Shown piece by piece: positions 41,301 to 48,097 of a DNA stretch of 64,000 nt. The stretch spans positions 1 to 64,000 of the IMG/VR virus record IMGVR_UViG_3300047554_000629; one strand, 5' to 3'. Position 1 is the stretch's first letter; every line of letters begins with the position of its first letter. Under the pieces are notes generated by a model. That model saw only the letters and a list, made by a program, of their open reading frames with translations. It searched no databases and had not been told where the DNA came from. A program made the position numbers and the translations under genes. The stretch comes from a virus.

Positions 41301-42776
41301 GGCCTCCATCTGAATCTGCGTTTGCGCCTTGAGCAACTCAATCTGCGTCTCTGTTTGAACCTTGGACTGAACCTTAAGCAACATCTCCTGGTTAAGAATT
41401 TCATCGTCAGGCTCAGGAGCCTTGAGGCCAGCGTTGGCCAAAAGCTCGTCTTTCCTGACAGAGCCGCCCATCTGAAACACCGCCGAAGCATTCTTCAACT
41501 TCGCATCGGCCTTTGGATCATCAACATCAAATACAAATCTGACCCTGAAGTTGGCCTTGGGGAAATTCCATCGCTGAATTACAGGGATATAATCTTCAGA
41601 AAAAGTGTCGGCCAAATTGTTTGCGTCAAACTTCAGGATGCGCCATTTAGTGTTCTCATGGAACTGAGATACTCCGCTGCCAAGTCCCGTTGCCTCTGCA
41701 TTGGCGCTCAAAGTCTGGCCGATGATCAATCGCTCGATGTGCTGCTCAAAGTATTCCTTGACGATATTGATCAGGATGTTGATGCCGCCGCCTTCAAACC
41801 GAAGCAAATCAACACCGGCGGTATCCTTGCTCTGCCCACGGGTCTTCGGCATTGCGATGGCGTATCGTTCGCCGACGTTTTGGGCTGCGGCCTCGGCTTC
41901 TGCCTTGGAATTTGGATTGCCTTCATCATAGTAGAACACCATGATGCCACCGATGCTCATCTTCTTCAGGTGGTTGATCGCCCACCCAAGCATCTCGTCA
42001 CGAAGCTGGAAATTCCAGTAAATCTGAGACCGCAAGCCAACGCCATGCACGCCGCCTGACATCTCGCCTTCAAAGAAGTCGGCGTCAACGCACTGGTGTT
42101 TGTGGATGATGAACCGCTGCCGCCACTTCGGGTCTTTCAGCCGAAGCACCATCGACCTTTGATCCGAGAAAAGGTCTTCTTCCTTGACGATGCCGCGTTC
42201 TTTCAACGTCCGGCCAATAGAGTGATTGACCATCACCCTTGGAACATCGTCATGGCCGTACAGGATTTTGTCGCCATTGACCGGCTTGTGCCCGACGACT
42301 CCAAGCCGATTCTGGCCATCAATCGGAATCGCGCCCCACTTGACCTGATTCGCGTATCGGCCATACCAGATCGCCCAAGCCAGCTGCCAAACGAACGGCG
42401 TCCACCGCGACGTATTGGCCACGATCTTCGACATATCATCAGTTACGGCCTTTTGAATCTTGCTCTTTTGGTTCTCAGGCTCAAGATGCCAGCCAAGAGC
42501 CGAAAGCTGAAGGAATCTCTCGTTCATGCATCCCAAAACGAACGCATCACGAAGCATCGCCAGCGCGTTTTCGCGGCTGTGCTTCGTGGCCTCGTCATGA
42601 GTCCATCGATGAGACCGAGTTACGGATTGATAAATTGATGAGAATGTTCTGTGCTGCGGCAACAGAAAGCCGCCCTCGTCTTCGATGGGTCGGCCATTGT
42701 GATCAAGCAGCCGAAGCGGTCCACTCCCGTTTCGGCTCATCAGGCCATTAACGTCTGGTTCTGGTAGCAGTGCCAT
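38337..42776 (-). CDS. portal protein fused to a C-terminal zincin metallopeptidase
   Basis: 1479 residues. About 60-480 is a DUF935 (Mu gp29-type) portal: LIIGQTLSANAEATGLGSGVSQFHENTKWRILKFDANNLADTF and VRFVFDVDDPKADAKLKNASAVFQMG. Then a Gln-rich coiled coil (about 490-600), an AP-V-GG module near 40800, a helical region, a second module near 39320, two hydrophobic segments, and a C-terminal domain with HEIGH at 1397-1401 and AHEGWAEYV (Glu1446), the zinc ligands of gluzincin/ATLF-type peptidases. A palindrome copy encodes SAQIAPI at about residue 1127. Normal DUF935 portals end near residue 500. Confidence 0.75.
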   Translation of the reverse strand: MALLPEPDVNGLMSRNGSGPLRLLDHNGRPIEDEGGFLLPQHRTFSSIYQSVTRSHRWTHDEATKHSRENALAMLRDAFVLGCMNERFLQLSALGWHLEPENQKSKIQKAVTDDMSKIVANTSRWTPFVWQLAWAIWYGRYANQVKWGAIPIDGQNRLGVVGHKPVNGDKILYGHDDVPRVMVNHSIGRTLKERGIVKEEDLFSDQRSMVLRLKDPKWRQRFIIHKHQCVDADFFEGEMSGGVHGVGLRSQIYWNFQLRDEMLGWAINHLKKMSIGGIMVFYYDEGNPNSKAEAEAAAQNVGERYAIAMPKTRGQSKDTAGVDLLRFEGGGINILINIVKEYFEQHIERLIIGQTLSANAEATGLGSGVSQFHENTKWRILKFDANNLADTFSEDYIPVIQRWNFPKANFRVRFVFDVDDPKADAKLKNASAVFQMGGSVRKDELLANAGLKAPEPDDEILNQEMLLKVQSKVQTETQIELLKAQTQIQMEAQQAQMQQQMQAQQQQAAAQQQMQVPAEGQPQEMPQDQEAQVQQQGQEQAAEQQQAEQQEQQAQEQAAQEQQEQQVQRDEQVAEEASDMTVDQILEEIMGEENTDETEDGNYIRLADGTSVPLDPAPPEEGGQVSMANDGLVIEYLAVSDDEFTIEYKATRAPVGGIDISGKHYEGGQFIPGSVIARASPEEKAALAGQKAISGEKVPEMPASRPQDHGKKPETQQTGMDRSEKQEDKPATVDDMLEQAGIRAPKPDEPILMGNEYDLIQETERWLKTDFKLRPYVMNKIKEFGSLTPHEYARARGRAYQREREVTATGEDTVATMALRIIDQYSGNRSKAFDKKQSLRGVPKAAHETAKYAGKIAERMIRDPKKLRRDIAKSPLAQGAFDKTAISLGIDPNETKLVIDPVTGKSSRVPNEKDALKRLALRAATQATMDLAVLGIKKGVMLIPKLFDVLMKKKGGSLVTSQDDEWMVGYQDEVPASAVMHEYLVELFKGKMQEAMKEAGIEATEEDLVSEASEAAERYAPLMLSMSGIDGEKPMPESKPTEDLRAHIKNVAKNVAGDALVHLLNKPSSDSHSEGAVSLWIRDKIKNRIRRSGIQVSEVALEELANAEASALAPAVARALESYSQKSAQIAPIMNQAIGYEAVHAPKGGIEVGGEHFKGGEFIPKEAIARASSSEKAALSPGKRSSVVRKEKVPGMTHGHSVVTARAVNFLKGAFGSAATAGALVFVRNMALGDSVEHALVVAGKSAVASAAVGGVIAAFARPPVSENPNRWIKGNIISANPKNSNDLVSAIHSSIDKDKDIPNGLKSEFKSGIVKTISSMNPKMKGSLLKNLRHVKFYPTSKRLSEDISKSTATDNDGRVGGAVEVGSGGMFLDGAPSIKHEGKLADTRMSSVYAHEIGHIIDGKLGDLSYSSDFDWKKAWVIEILHEDEKKAPLSSYAMSNAHEGWAEYVRLAITKPNVAKAKFPKCWAVLKKNNLV
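39378..39400 (-). repeat. 23-bp palindrome family, copy 6, inside the portal gene
   Basis: AATCGGTGCAA, T, TTGCGCTGATT; both differences from consensus are silent or conservative in the SAQIAPI reading (minus strand), and they break pairing in only one position each. Confidence 0.85.
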
Positions 42777-42789
42777 ACCAATTATAGGG
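42773..42789 (-). promoter_or_regulatory. CCCTATAANNGRTATGG motif at the portal start codon
   Basis: Minus-strand CCCTATAATTGGTATGG with the portal ATG at 42776 inside it. TATAAT is a perfect -10 hexamer. Confidence 0.65.
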
Positions 42790-42806
42790 ATATGGAGACA
42801 CTCAAG

Positions 42807-43061
42807 CTAAAGTCTGGTAGCCGACTGAATTGCCCAGACAATCAAGTTGCCGATGACCGTTCCAACCAAGATCGAAGCGGTCAGAACCAATGACCACTTG
42901 AACAAACTCGGCAAAGGAGGCCGCTTGTCGATGATCTCGATTCCGCCTTTGACCGGCACTACATCAATGTAAGGCGGCTTGATGATGTCTATGTGGACCG
43001 GATGGCCATTCTCAGGCCCATACTCGACATCGTACCCGTCATCGTCCTGTTTGTAGTCCAT
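42807..43061 (-). CDS. 84-residue membrane protein
   Basis: MDYKQDDDGYDVEYGPENGHPVHIDIIKPPYIDVVPVKGGIEIIDKRPPLP then one membrane helix (LFKWSLVLTASILVGTVIGNLIVWAI). GGAG seven bases before the ATG. Function unknown; a virion or lysis role is possible. Confidence 0.6.
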   Translation of the reverse strand: MDYKQDDDGYDVEYGPENGHPVHIDIIKPPYIDVVPVKGGIEIIDKRPPLPSLFKWSLVLTASILVGTVIGNLIVWAIQSATRL

Positions 43062-43080
43062 CTTTGGCTCCAGTTTCAGA

Positions 43081-43103
43081 AATAGGCGCGAGTCGCGCCG
43101 ATT
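43081..43103 (-). repeat. 23-bp palindrome family, copy 7
   Basis: AATAGGCGCGA, G, TCGCGCCGATT. On the minus strand the upstream gene ends CAA TAA and the next in-frame codon is TCG of the repeat. Confidence 0.9.
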
Positions 43104-43410
43104 ATTGCATGTCCCGAAGTTCTTGAGAGGTCTTCCCGCAATCAGGGCATCGGTCAAGTTGAGGGTCGAACTTGTTGTGGAAGCACTTATCCGGCTCTTG
43201 GGGCTTCTCCACTGAATCAATGCTGCCAAACGACACCTTGCCGGATTCTACCACGGCGTCACTCGGCAAATTCGTCTCTACTTTCGCTGGCACGCCCATC
43301 TTGGCCAATAGCCCAGTATCACGAAGCACAGTCATCATCTCGTTGACCGAGCAGAAACCAAGCTCATGCCAGCCTTGACCGTCGTGCCATTTATAGTACA
43401 GGCCACTCAT
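43102..43410 (-). CDS. 102-residue zinc-binding protein
   Basis: MSGLYYKWHDGQGWHELGFCSVNEMMTVLRDTG... with a C-terminal site CFHNKFDPQLDRCPDCGKTSQELRD (C, H, C, C). ATGA overlap with the upstream gene. Unknown role. Confidence 0.6.
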   Translation of the reverse strand: MSGLYYKWHDGQGWHELGFCSVNEMMTVLRDTGLLAKMGVPAKVETNLPSDAVVESGKVSFGSIDSVEKPQEPDKCFHNKFDPQLDRCPDCGKTSQELRDMQ

Positions 43411-43667
43411 TTCGACTCACCACCGTCTTGCGGCACTTGCTGCATCAAATGGCCGAGTAATCCCAAACTCGGAATATCCCTGAACGACTTGTAGCCGACC
43501 GTGGCACACCAAATCTTGTACGACAATTCTAGGCAATACGCTTCGGCGCACTTCGCATGAGACTCCGAGCTTTCAAACGACGAACTTTCGCTGATAACGC
43601 CTTTGAGTTCACCGGCCCCTTTTGTGATGTGCTTGATGGCCGCATTGAATTCTGAATAGTCAATCAT
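43407..43667 (-). CDS. 86-residue hypothetical protein
   Basis: Helical, with a Ser/Glu-rich stretch (ISESSSFESSESHAKCAEAYCLELSYKIWCATVGY). Coupled by ATGA overlaps on both sides. No family recognised. Confidence 0.55.
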   Translation of the reverse strand: MIDYSEFNAAIKHITKGAGELKGVISESSSFESSESHAKCAEAYCLELSYKIWCATVGYKSFRDIPSLGLLGHLMQQVPQDGGESK

Positions 43668-43807
43668 TTGTGCCCCTTGATAAAGGAAAGAACCACGCCC
43701 CTGAAATACGAAGACAAATCGCGGCCAGCAACCTTACGAGCGGCCTTCATCTCCTCTTGCGTGAGGAGAATCTGAAGCCGCTCGGTACGCTTCATGTTTT
43801 TAGGCAT
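43664..43807 (-). CDS. small ribbon-helix-helix-like regulator
   Basis: 47 residues: MPKNMKRTERLQILLTQEEMKAARKVAGRDLSSYFRGVVLSFIKGHK. A basic strand (RLQILLTQEE) followed by two helices is the ribbon-helix-helix layout, usually a dimeric DNA binder. ATG 43831 would add eight basic residues. It faces the divergent DNA methyltransferase gene across about 58 bases and may regulate it. Confidence 0.6.
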   Translation of the reverse strand: MPKNMKRTERLQILLTQEEMKAARKVAGRDLSSYFRGVVLSFIKGHK

Positions 43808-43865
43808 TGCCGTTCTGCCGCGTTTTCGCATACTATATCATTATCATAACTATAGAGGATCGGCA

Positions 43866-44885
43866 ATGGTGAATGTCGGCAAACACGAGTTGCACCACGG
43901 CAATTGCCTTGACATTCTCAAGTCCATGCCGGACAAGAAGGTGTCTCTGACACTCACGAGTCCGCCGTATGAAGACTGCCGAACCTACGGCATTGATTTC
44001 TCTGTCAAAGGCCAAGACTGGGTTGATTGGTTTATCCCCATAGTCATCGAATGTTGCCGAATCACTGATGGCCTAGTGCTTGTAAACGCAGCCGGGAAAG
44101 TCCGTGACTTCAAATACTCGCCGGTCATGGAATGGCTTGTGGCCGATCTGACACGCAAACACGGCATCGTATGCGGCCCGTCGCCATACGTCTATTACAG
44201 AGTCGGAATCCCAGGCAGCGGAGGCCATCACTATCACCGCCGAGACTGGGAGCCTGTCTATGCCTTCGCTCTTCCAGACCGACTTCCATTGAACTGGTCG
44301 GATAATAAAGCCACTGGCCACAAACCAAAGTGGGTTCCTGGCGGAGAAATGTCATACCGGCTTGGAGACGGCAAACGTGCTAACCACAAATCTCAAGGAC
44401 GAGACAAGTGGGGAAATGCTGGCGAATCATCCGGCGAAGGAAGAAACGCCGATGGCAGCAGAAAGAAGAGGAAGCGATTCGGTGCCAATCCTGAAGGCGA
44501 CGTAAAAGTCTCACACGACAGAGACATTGTTGATATTGCCAACGCTGGCAATCGAATAAGTGAGATGTACGACGCCGACATGGTTAAAAAGCTGCTCGAC
44601 GACGGAGACGCGGGCGACATCGTTCACTGCAAAGTCGGCGGCGGTCTTATGGGGCATCCTTTGGCGTCACAAAACGAAGCCCCGATGTCTCTCACGCTGG
44701 CCTCTTGGTTCGTTCGCAGCTATGCGCCGCCAGGAAGCTACGTCCTTGATCCGTTCATGGGCAGCGGAACTTCTCTGCACGCCTGCCTCGAAACCGGCCG
44801 AATCGGAATCGGCATTGACATCAGGGAATCCCAAGTGGAACTGACAAAGAGCCGTCTTGAGTCTGTTACACCGTCTATGTTCTGA
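43866..44885 (+). CDS. DNA methyltransferase, beta class (TSPPY)
   Basis: 339 residues. TSPPY at 31-35 is catalytic motif IV and LDPFMGSGT at 294-302 is SAM-binding motif I, in the order of beta-class enzymes that modify N4 of cytosine or N6 of adenine; Ser-Pro-Pro-Tyr favours N4-cytosine. A basic insertion (RKKRKRFGANPEG) lies near 210-225 in the target-recognition part. GAGGA precedes the ATG. No restriction enzyme is adjacent, so it is probably an orphan protecting phage DNA. Confidence 0.85.
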   Translation: MVNVGKHELHHGNCLDILKSMPDKKVSLTLTSPPYEDCRTYGIDFSVKGQDWVDWFIPIVIECCRITDGLVLVNAAGKVRDFKYSPVMEWLVADLTRKHGIVCGPSPYVYYRVGIPGSGGHHYHRRDWEPVYAFALPDRLPLNWSDNKATGHKPKWVPGGEMSYRLGDGKRANHKSQGRDKWGNAGESSGEGRNADGSRKKRKRFGANPEGDVKVSHDRDIVDIANAGNRISEMYDADMVKKLLDDGDAGDIVHCKVGGGLMGHPLASQNEAPMSLTLASWFVRSYAPPGSYVLDPFMGSGTSLHACLETGRIGIGIDIRESQVELTKSRLESVTPSMF

Positions 44886-44917
44886 GTTCTATTCGCCGAG
44901 ACGACTGAGGAGTGATC

Positions 44918-45379
44918 ATGGACTGCCAATGCCAGACCTGCCAGAATGCGTGCAAGTACAAGCCGGGATGGTTCCGCCCAGGAGAAGTCGAGAAAGTCGC
45001 CGACTTCCTCCAAATTTCTCTTAACCGGCTGTTCAAAGAGAAACTGGCCGTAGACTTCCTCTACAGGTCGGACGATGGCAATTCTCCGGTGTTTGTTTTG
45101 TCGCCTGCAACGACATCAGGCGACCCAGGGAAGGAATTCCCTTTCGACCCACGAGGCCAGTGCGTGTTCTACAAGGACGGCAAATGCGAGATTCATCCCG
45201 TTAAGCCGCACGACTGCCGAGCATACGACCACACGCAAACAGGCGATCAGTCATTGCCAACTCACTACGAAACCGGGGATTCTTGGAGCGACCATCAGGA
45301 TCAGATAAAATCACTGCTTGGACGCGACCCTGAGTTGCCATCTGTAGGCTTATTTGACTTCTTAAACATCATGACATGA
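44918..45379 (+). CDS. YkgJ-type cysteine-cluster protein
   Basis: 153 residues. CQCQTCQNAC at the N-terminus, GQCVFYKDGKCEIHPVKPHDCRAYDH in the middle: this is the CxxCxxxC...C-x-FL-x-x-x-C-x-I-(H/Y)-x-x-R/K-P-x-x-C pattern of the YkgJ (UPF0153) family, thought to bind a metal or Fe-S cluster. GGAG seven bases before the ATG. Confidence 0.75.
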   Translation: MDCQCQTCQNACKYKPGWFRPGEVEKVADFLQISLNRLFKEKLAVDFLYRSDDGNSPVFVLSPATTSGDPGKEFPFDPRGQCVFYKDGKCEIHPVKPHDCRAYDHTQTGDQSLPTHYETGDSWSDHQDQIKSLLGRDPELPSVGLFDFLNIMT

Positions 45380-45386
45380 GGGGAAC

Positions 45387-45599
45387 ATGAAGCCAACTCA
45401 GCAGACTACAAAACAGGTTAATAGACCATCTCGGTCATGCGTTTGTGCCACTTGCACTCTTGACGAGAGGCTCAGAAGCAATGGCTTCAAGATTCTAGCT
45501 AGGCCAAGAAATTCTCAGCCGATCTGGATAAAGGACGGGAAGCAGTTTCTTCAGTCTGACGCCGTTCAGCAGTGCAAACCTTTGCCAGCAAAAAGGTAG
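45387..45599 (+). CDS. 70-residue Cys-containing protein
   Basis: CVCATCTLDERLRSNGFKILARPRNSQPIWIKDGKQF: CxCxxC then a strand-rich part. AGGGG precedes the ATG. It ends AAA AGG TAG; the +1 frame is open for a further 65 codons (to 45795), so a frameshifted longer form is possible. Confidence 0.55.
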   Translation: MKPTQQTTKQVNRPSRSCVCATCTLDERLRSNGFKILARPRNSQPIWIKDGKQFLQSDAVQQCKPLPAKR

Positions 45600-45795
45600 T
45601 CACGCGATTCCCAACCGAAAGCGTAAGCCGTCTGAAAAGCCGCCTTCGTATTGGGCAGAGCATGTAAGAATTGTCGAAGAAGAAAACAAAAAGCTGCGAA
45701 CCATCATAGTTGACATGATGCACAAAATGCAGCAAGCAGCTGAAATTGCCTCTCCGTTCTTCAGAAAGAGCAACCGTGAAGCTACTCTTGAATAA
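45598..45795 (+). other. open +1 extension with coding character but no start
   Basis: Reads SHAIPNRKRKPSEKPPSYWAEHVRIVEEENKKLRTIIVDMMHKMQQAAEIA..., a basic hinge followed by a convincing coiled coil. It has no start codon at its head and begins exactly at the stop of 45387-45599, which suggests a frameshift, programmed or mutational, at AGG TAG. Confidence 0.4.
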
Positions 45796-46366
45796 CTGGA
45801 GAACGCCAGCAACCGGATACAAGCTGAAAACACTCGGCTGCGCGTCCATCGTCGCAACCGAATACCCCAAGGGCGTATATCCGATGCACGGTGAGTCCGG
45901 CTTCTCAGACTTCCAGTGCCTCAGTCCGATCCGAATCACCATGCTGGCCATCAATGAACACGTTTCGATGTGGGACGAGCCTCCTCATTGGTACGGCATC
46001 CAGCGATGTGCCAGGGCCATGCACGGGAAAGTCCTTGTCGCTGGCCTCGGTCTTGGCCTAATCGCCCATGCCCTCAAATGGAACAAGGCTGTCCGCGAAA
46101 TACTGATCATCGAAAACAACCAAGACGTTATCGACCTCATCGGCCCCATGTGCCCACGCTCGGCACAAATCGAACACGCCGACTGGTATCGATGGGAAGG
46201 CCGATTCGAGCCAGATAGCGTACTCATGGACTTGGCAGATGGCGATTACACCAAAGAACGTGTGGCCGACGAAACCGAGAAATGCCGACAAAGGTTCCCA
46301 TCGGCGACAACGATCTCCGTCCACGGAAGCGTAGAGTCTAGGCAGAACGAGATGAGTGCTTTCTAA
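45776..46366 (+). CDS. SAM-methyltransferase-like protein (spermidine-synthase-like fold)
   Basis: 196 residues from GTG 45776. GKVLVAGLGLGLIAHAL (about 94-110) is a GxGxG SAM/dcSAM loop, ILIIENNQDVIDLI the acidic strand, and DSVLMDLADGD the motif IV strand. This order resembles spermidine synthase-like class I methyltransferases. The substrate is unknown. It ends 26 bases before the IS605-type element. Confidence 0.65.
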   Translation: MKLLLNNWRTPATGYKLKTLGCASIVATEYPKGVYPMHGESGFSDFQCLSPIRITMLAINEHVSMWDEPPHWYGIQRCARAMHGKVLVAGLGLGLIAHALKWNKAVREILIIENNQDVIDLIGPMCPRSAQIEHADWYRWEGRFEPDSVLMDLADGDYTKERVADETEKCRQRFPSATTISVHGSVESRQNEMSAF

Positions 46367-46428
46367 CAACGAAAGGAGATTTCGTAAACAACCCCACGGC
46401 TGAAGCCGGGGGGCTTTGCCGCTGGGTT

Positions 46429-47502
46429 TTAGCCCGCGACTTTTGGGGCCGGTTTACTGACGGCCCAAGCCCTCAAATTGAGGGCAGCGTTTCGGTCGGC
46501 ATTTGTGGAGTGCCCGCAATGTTTGCAGACAAACTCAGACTGGCTCTTTCGGTTGGCACGCTCGCAGTGGCCGCAGACATGGCACGTCTGGGAACTGTAT
46601 CGCGGGTCAACCAAGACTACGGACACGCCTGCCCGTCGGGCCTTGTACTCCACAAACTGCCGAAGCTGAAAGAAACTCCAGTTGCCAAGTCGTCGCCGGA
46701 AACGCCTAGAAGCCGTTTGCTCACAACGGTCACGCAAACCGGAGAGGTTCTCCAGAGCGATACCGATGCCGAGTGTCTTGGCTTTGCCGACAAGACTCTT
46801 GCTGATGGCGTGGTTTACCCATGCTTGATAGCGGGACTGCCGCCCCGCCATCCGCTTCAACCGTCGCTTGGCAGACTTGGTTCCTTTCCGTTGGTACTGC
46901 TTACGGGCTGTCATCCGGCGCTTGCGGTTTCGTTCGACACCCGCACCGGAGAACGATTCCCCGGTGGAGTCGGTAGCAATCTGGACAATGCCAAAGTCAC
47001 AACCCAAGTATTCGGTAACCGGCTGTGGGTCGGAAACGGTCGCCTTGACTTGAACATGCAGAAAGTAACCGCCATCGCGTTTGACAAGTGCAGCGCTGGT
47101 CGGAACCTTCCCCGCAAGCGCGGTTCGCTGAAAGTCGCCAAGTTGGGTCGTCAGTCGATGCCGCCCATGCAACAGGGTCAGGCTGAAAGTCCAGTCGGAT
47201 TCTCGGAAGGAAAAGATTCGAGCATCGTAGTTCACGCTCGTAGGAGCAAATCGGGAGAGGTCTTTTACGGCGGCAACGCGACCGATGGCACGAACGGCCA
47301 GATTCGCCGACAGCCCGAACGCAGTCCGCGTTTCGCGGTAGGCCAATTTGTGCAGAGCGAGATGTCCTTTAGTCTCTGTCTCTGCCGCACGACGAACCAA
47401 GTGATTGCACGCCGCAGCGAAAGCCACAAGTGTAACGTCGATTTCAACCGCCTGTTCAGCGGTCGGAACCAGCTTGCAACAGATGGTACGGATGGCTTCC
47501 AT
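46429..47502 (-). CDS. tnpB: TnpB RNA-guided nuclease of the IS605-type element
   Basis: 357 residues. RuvC-like active site is complete: Asp169 (EYLGCDFG), Glu251 (IALENLSG) and Asp336 (NADRNAALN). The zinc finger CHVC...CKHC (307-329) lies between the last two. ATG directly follows the tnpA stop. TnpB cuts DNA at a site chosen by the reRNA made from the element's right end and helps keep the element. Intact and probably active. Confidence 0.9.
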   Translation of the reverse strand: MEAIRTICCKLVPTAEQAVEIDVTLVAFAAACNHLVRRAAETETKGHLALHKLAYRETRTAFGLSANLAVRAIGRVAAVKDLSRFAPTSVNYDARIFSFRESDWTFSLTLLHGRHRLTTQLGDFQRTALAGKVPTSAALVKRDGGYFLHVQVKATVSDPQPVTEYLGCDFGIVQIATDSTGESFSGAGVERNRKRRMTARKQYQRKGTKSAKRRLKRMAGRQSRYQAWVNHAISKSLVGKAKTLGIGIALENLSGLRDRCEQTASRRFRRRLGNWSFFQLRQFVEYKARRAGVSVVLVDPRYSSQTCHVCGHCERANRKSQSEFVCKHCGHSTNADRNAALNLRAWAVSKPAPKVAG

Positions 47503-47895
47503 TCAGACACCCTTCTGGTTCTCGATGTACTGCTTGATAACGGCCAGAGGCGCGCCGCCAACAGTCGCGACAAAGTAGGAGTTCGTCCAGAGCGATGGCA
47601 ACCGGCTACGCAACGCTGGGTACTCCGTGCGCAGGAACCGGGACGAACGGCCCTTGACCAACTTTATCAGCCGGTGGATTCCGAACTGTGGATCGACTTC
47701 AACGAGCAGATGTACGTGATCGGGCATCACTTCCATCTCGATCAGTTCCGAACGGGTTTCAAGGATCACTTCCCGAATCAGATTCTTGAGCCGTTCATCA
47801 ACGCCGTCGATCAAGACCTTGCGACGATACTTGGGGCAGAAAACAACGTGGTACTTGCAGCAGTAGGACACGTTGTTATTGCTCTTGAGCCTCAT
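47503..47895 (-). CDS. tnpA: TnpA, Y1 HUH transposase (IS200/IS605 family)
   Basis: 130 residues. The HUH motif is His60-Val-His62 (MPDHVHLLVE), and the likely catalytic tyrosine is Tyr123 in IKQYIENQ. Length and motif spacing match IS200/IS605 transposases, which move single-stranded DNA, often on lagging strands. Start MRLKSNNNVSY chosen to match the family; the open frame continues upstream into the left-end hairpin. Confidence 0.9.
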   Translation of the reverse strand: MRLKSNNNVSYCCKYHVVFCPKYRRKVLIDGVDERLKNLIREVILETRSELIEMEVMPDHVHLLVEVDPQFGIHRLIKLVKGRSSRFLRTEYPALRSRLPSLWTNSYFVATVGGAPLAVIKQYIENQKGV

Positions 47896-48001
47896 TCCTG
47901 TATTATACACGTCCGAGATGTCGAATGCCACCTCAGTAGCGTGGATTCGCCGTCTCCATTCCTCCCCATGCCTGAAGGCAGGGGTTTCTTGGAGACATTT
48001 C

Positions 48002-48097
48002 ATGAACAGCAAAGCCAAATTTTGGTTTGTGTTCGCTATTGTGTCTTCATGCTTTTGTGCGTTCTTATTCTCAATCTACTCATGGAAAGTCTGGTAG
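48002..48097 (+). CDS. 31-residue membrane peptide between two mobile elements
   Basis: MNSKAKFWFVFAIVSSCFCAFLFSIYSWKVW: a basic start and one membrane helix. GGAG is eight bases before the ATG. Its TAG (48095-48097) lies in the terminal repeat of the TnpB-only element, so that insertion may have shortened it. Confidence 0.45.
   Translation: MNSKAKFWFVFAIVSSCFCAFLFSIYSWKVW

Larger units (their letters stand above)
46392..47984 (-). mobile_element. IS605-type insertion sequence (tnpA + tnpB)
   Basis: Contains a Y1 transposase and a TnpB in tandem on the minus strand. Both ends carry the subterminal hairpins of the family: right end CCCC-A-CGGCT-GA-AGCCG-GGGG (46392 on) and left end CCCC-A-TGCCT-GA-AGGCA-GGGG (47964-47984). 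The exact cleavage sites lie just outside and were not fixed. The tnpB guide RNA (omega/reRNA) should span the tnpB 3' end and the right end. Confidence 0.85.
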
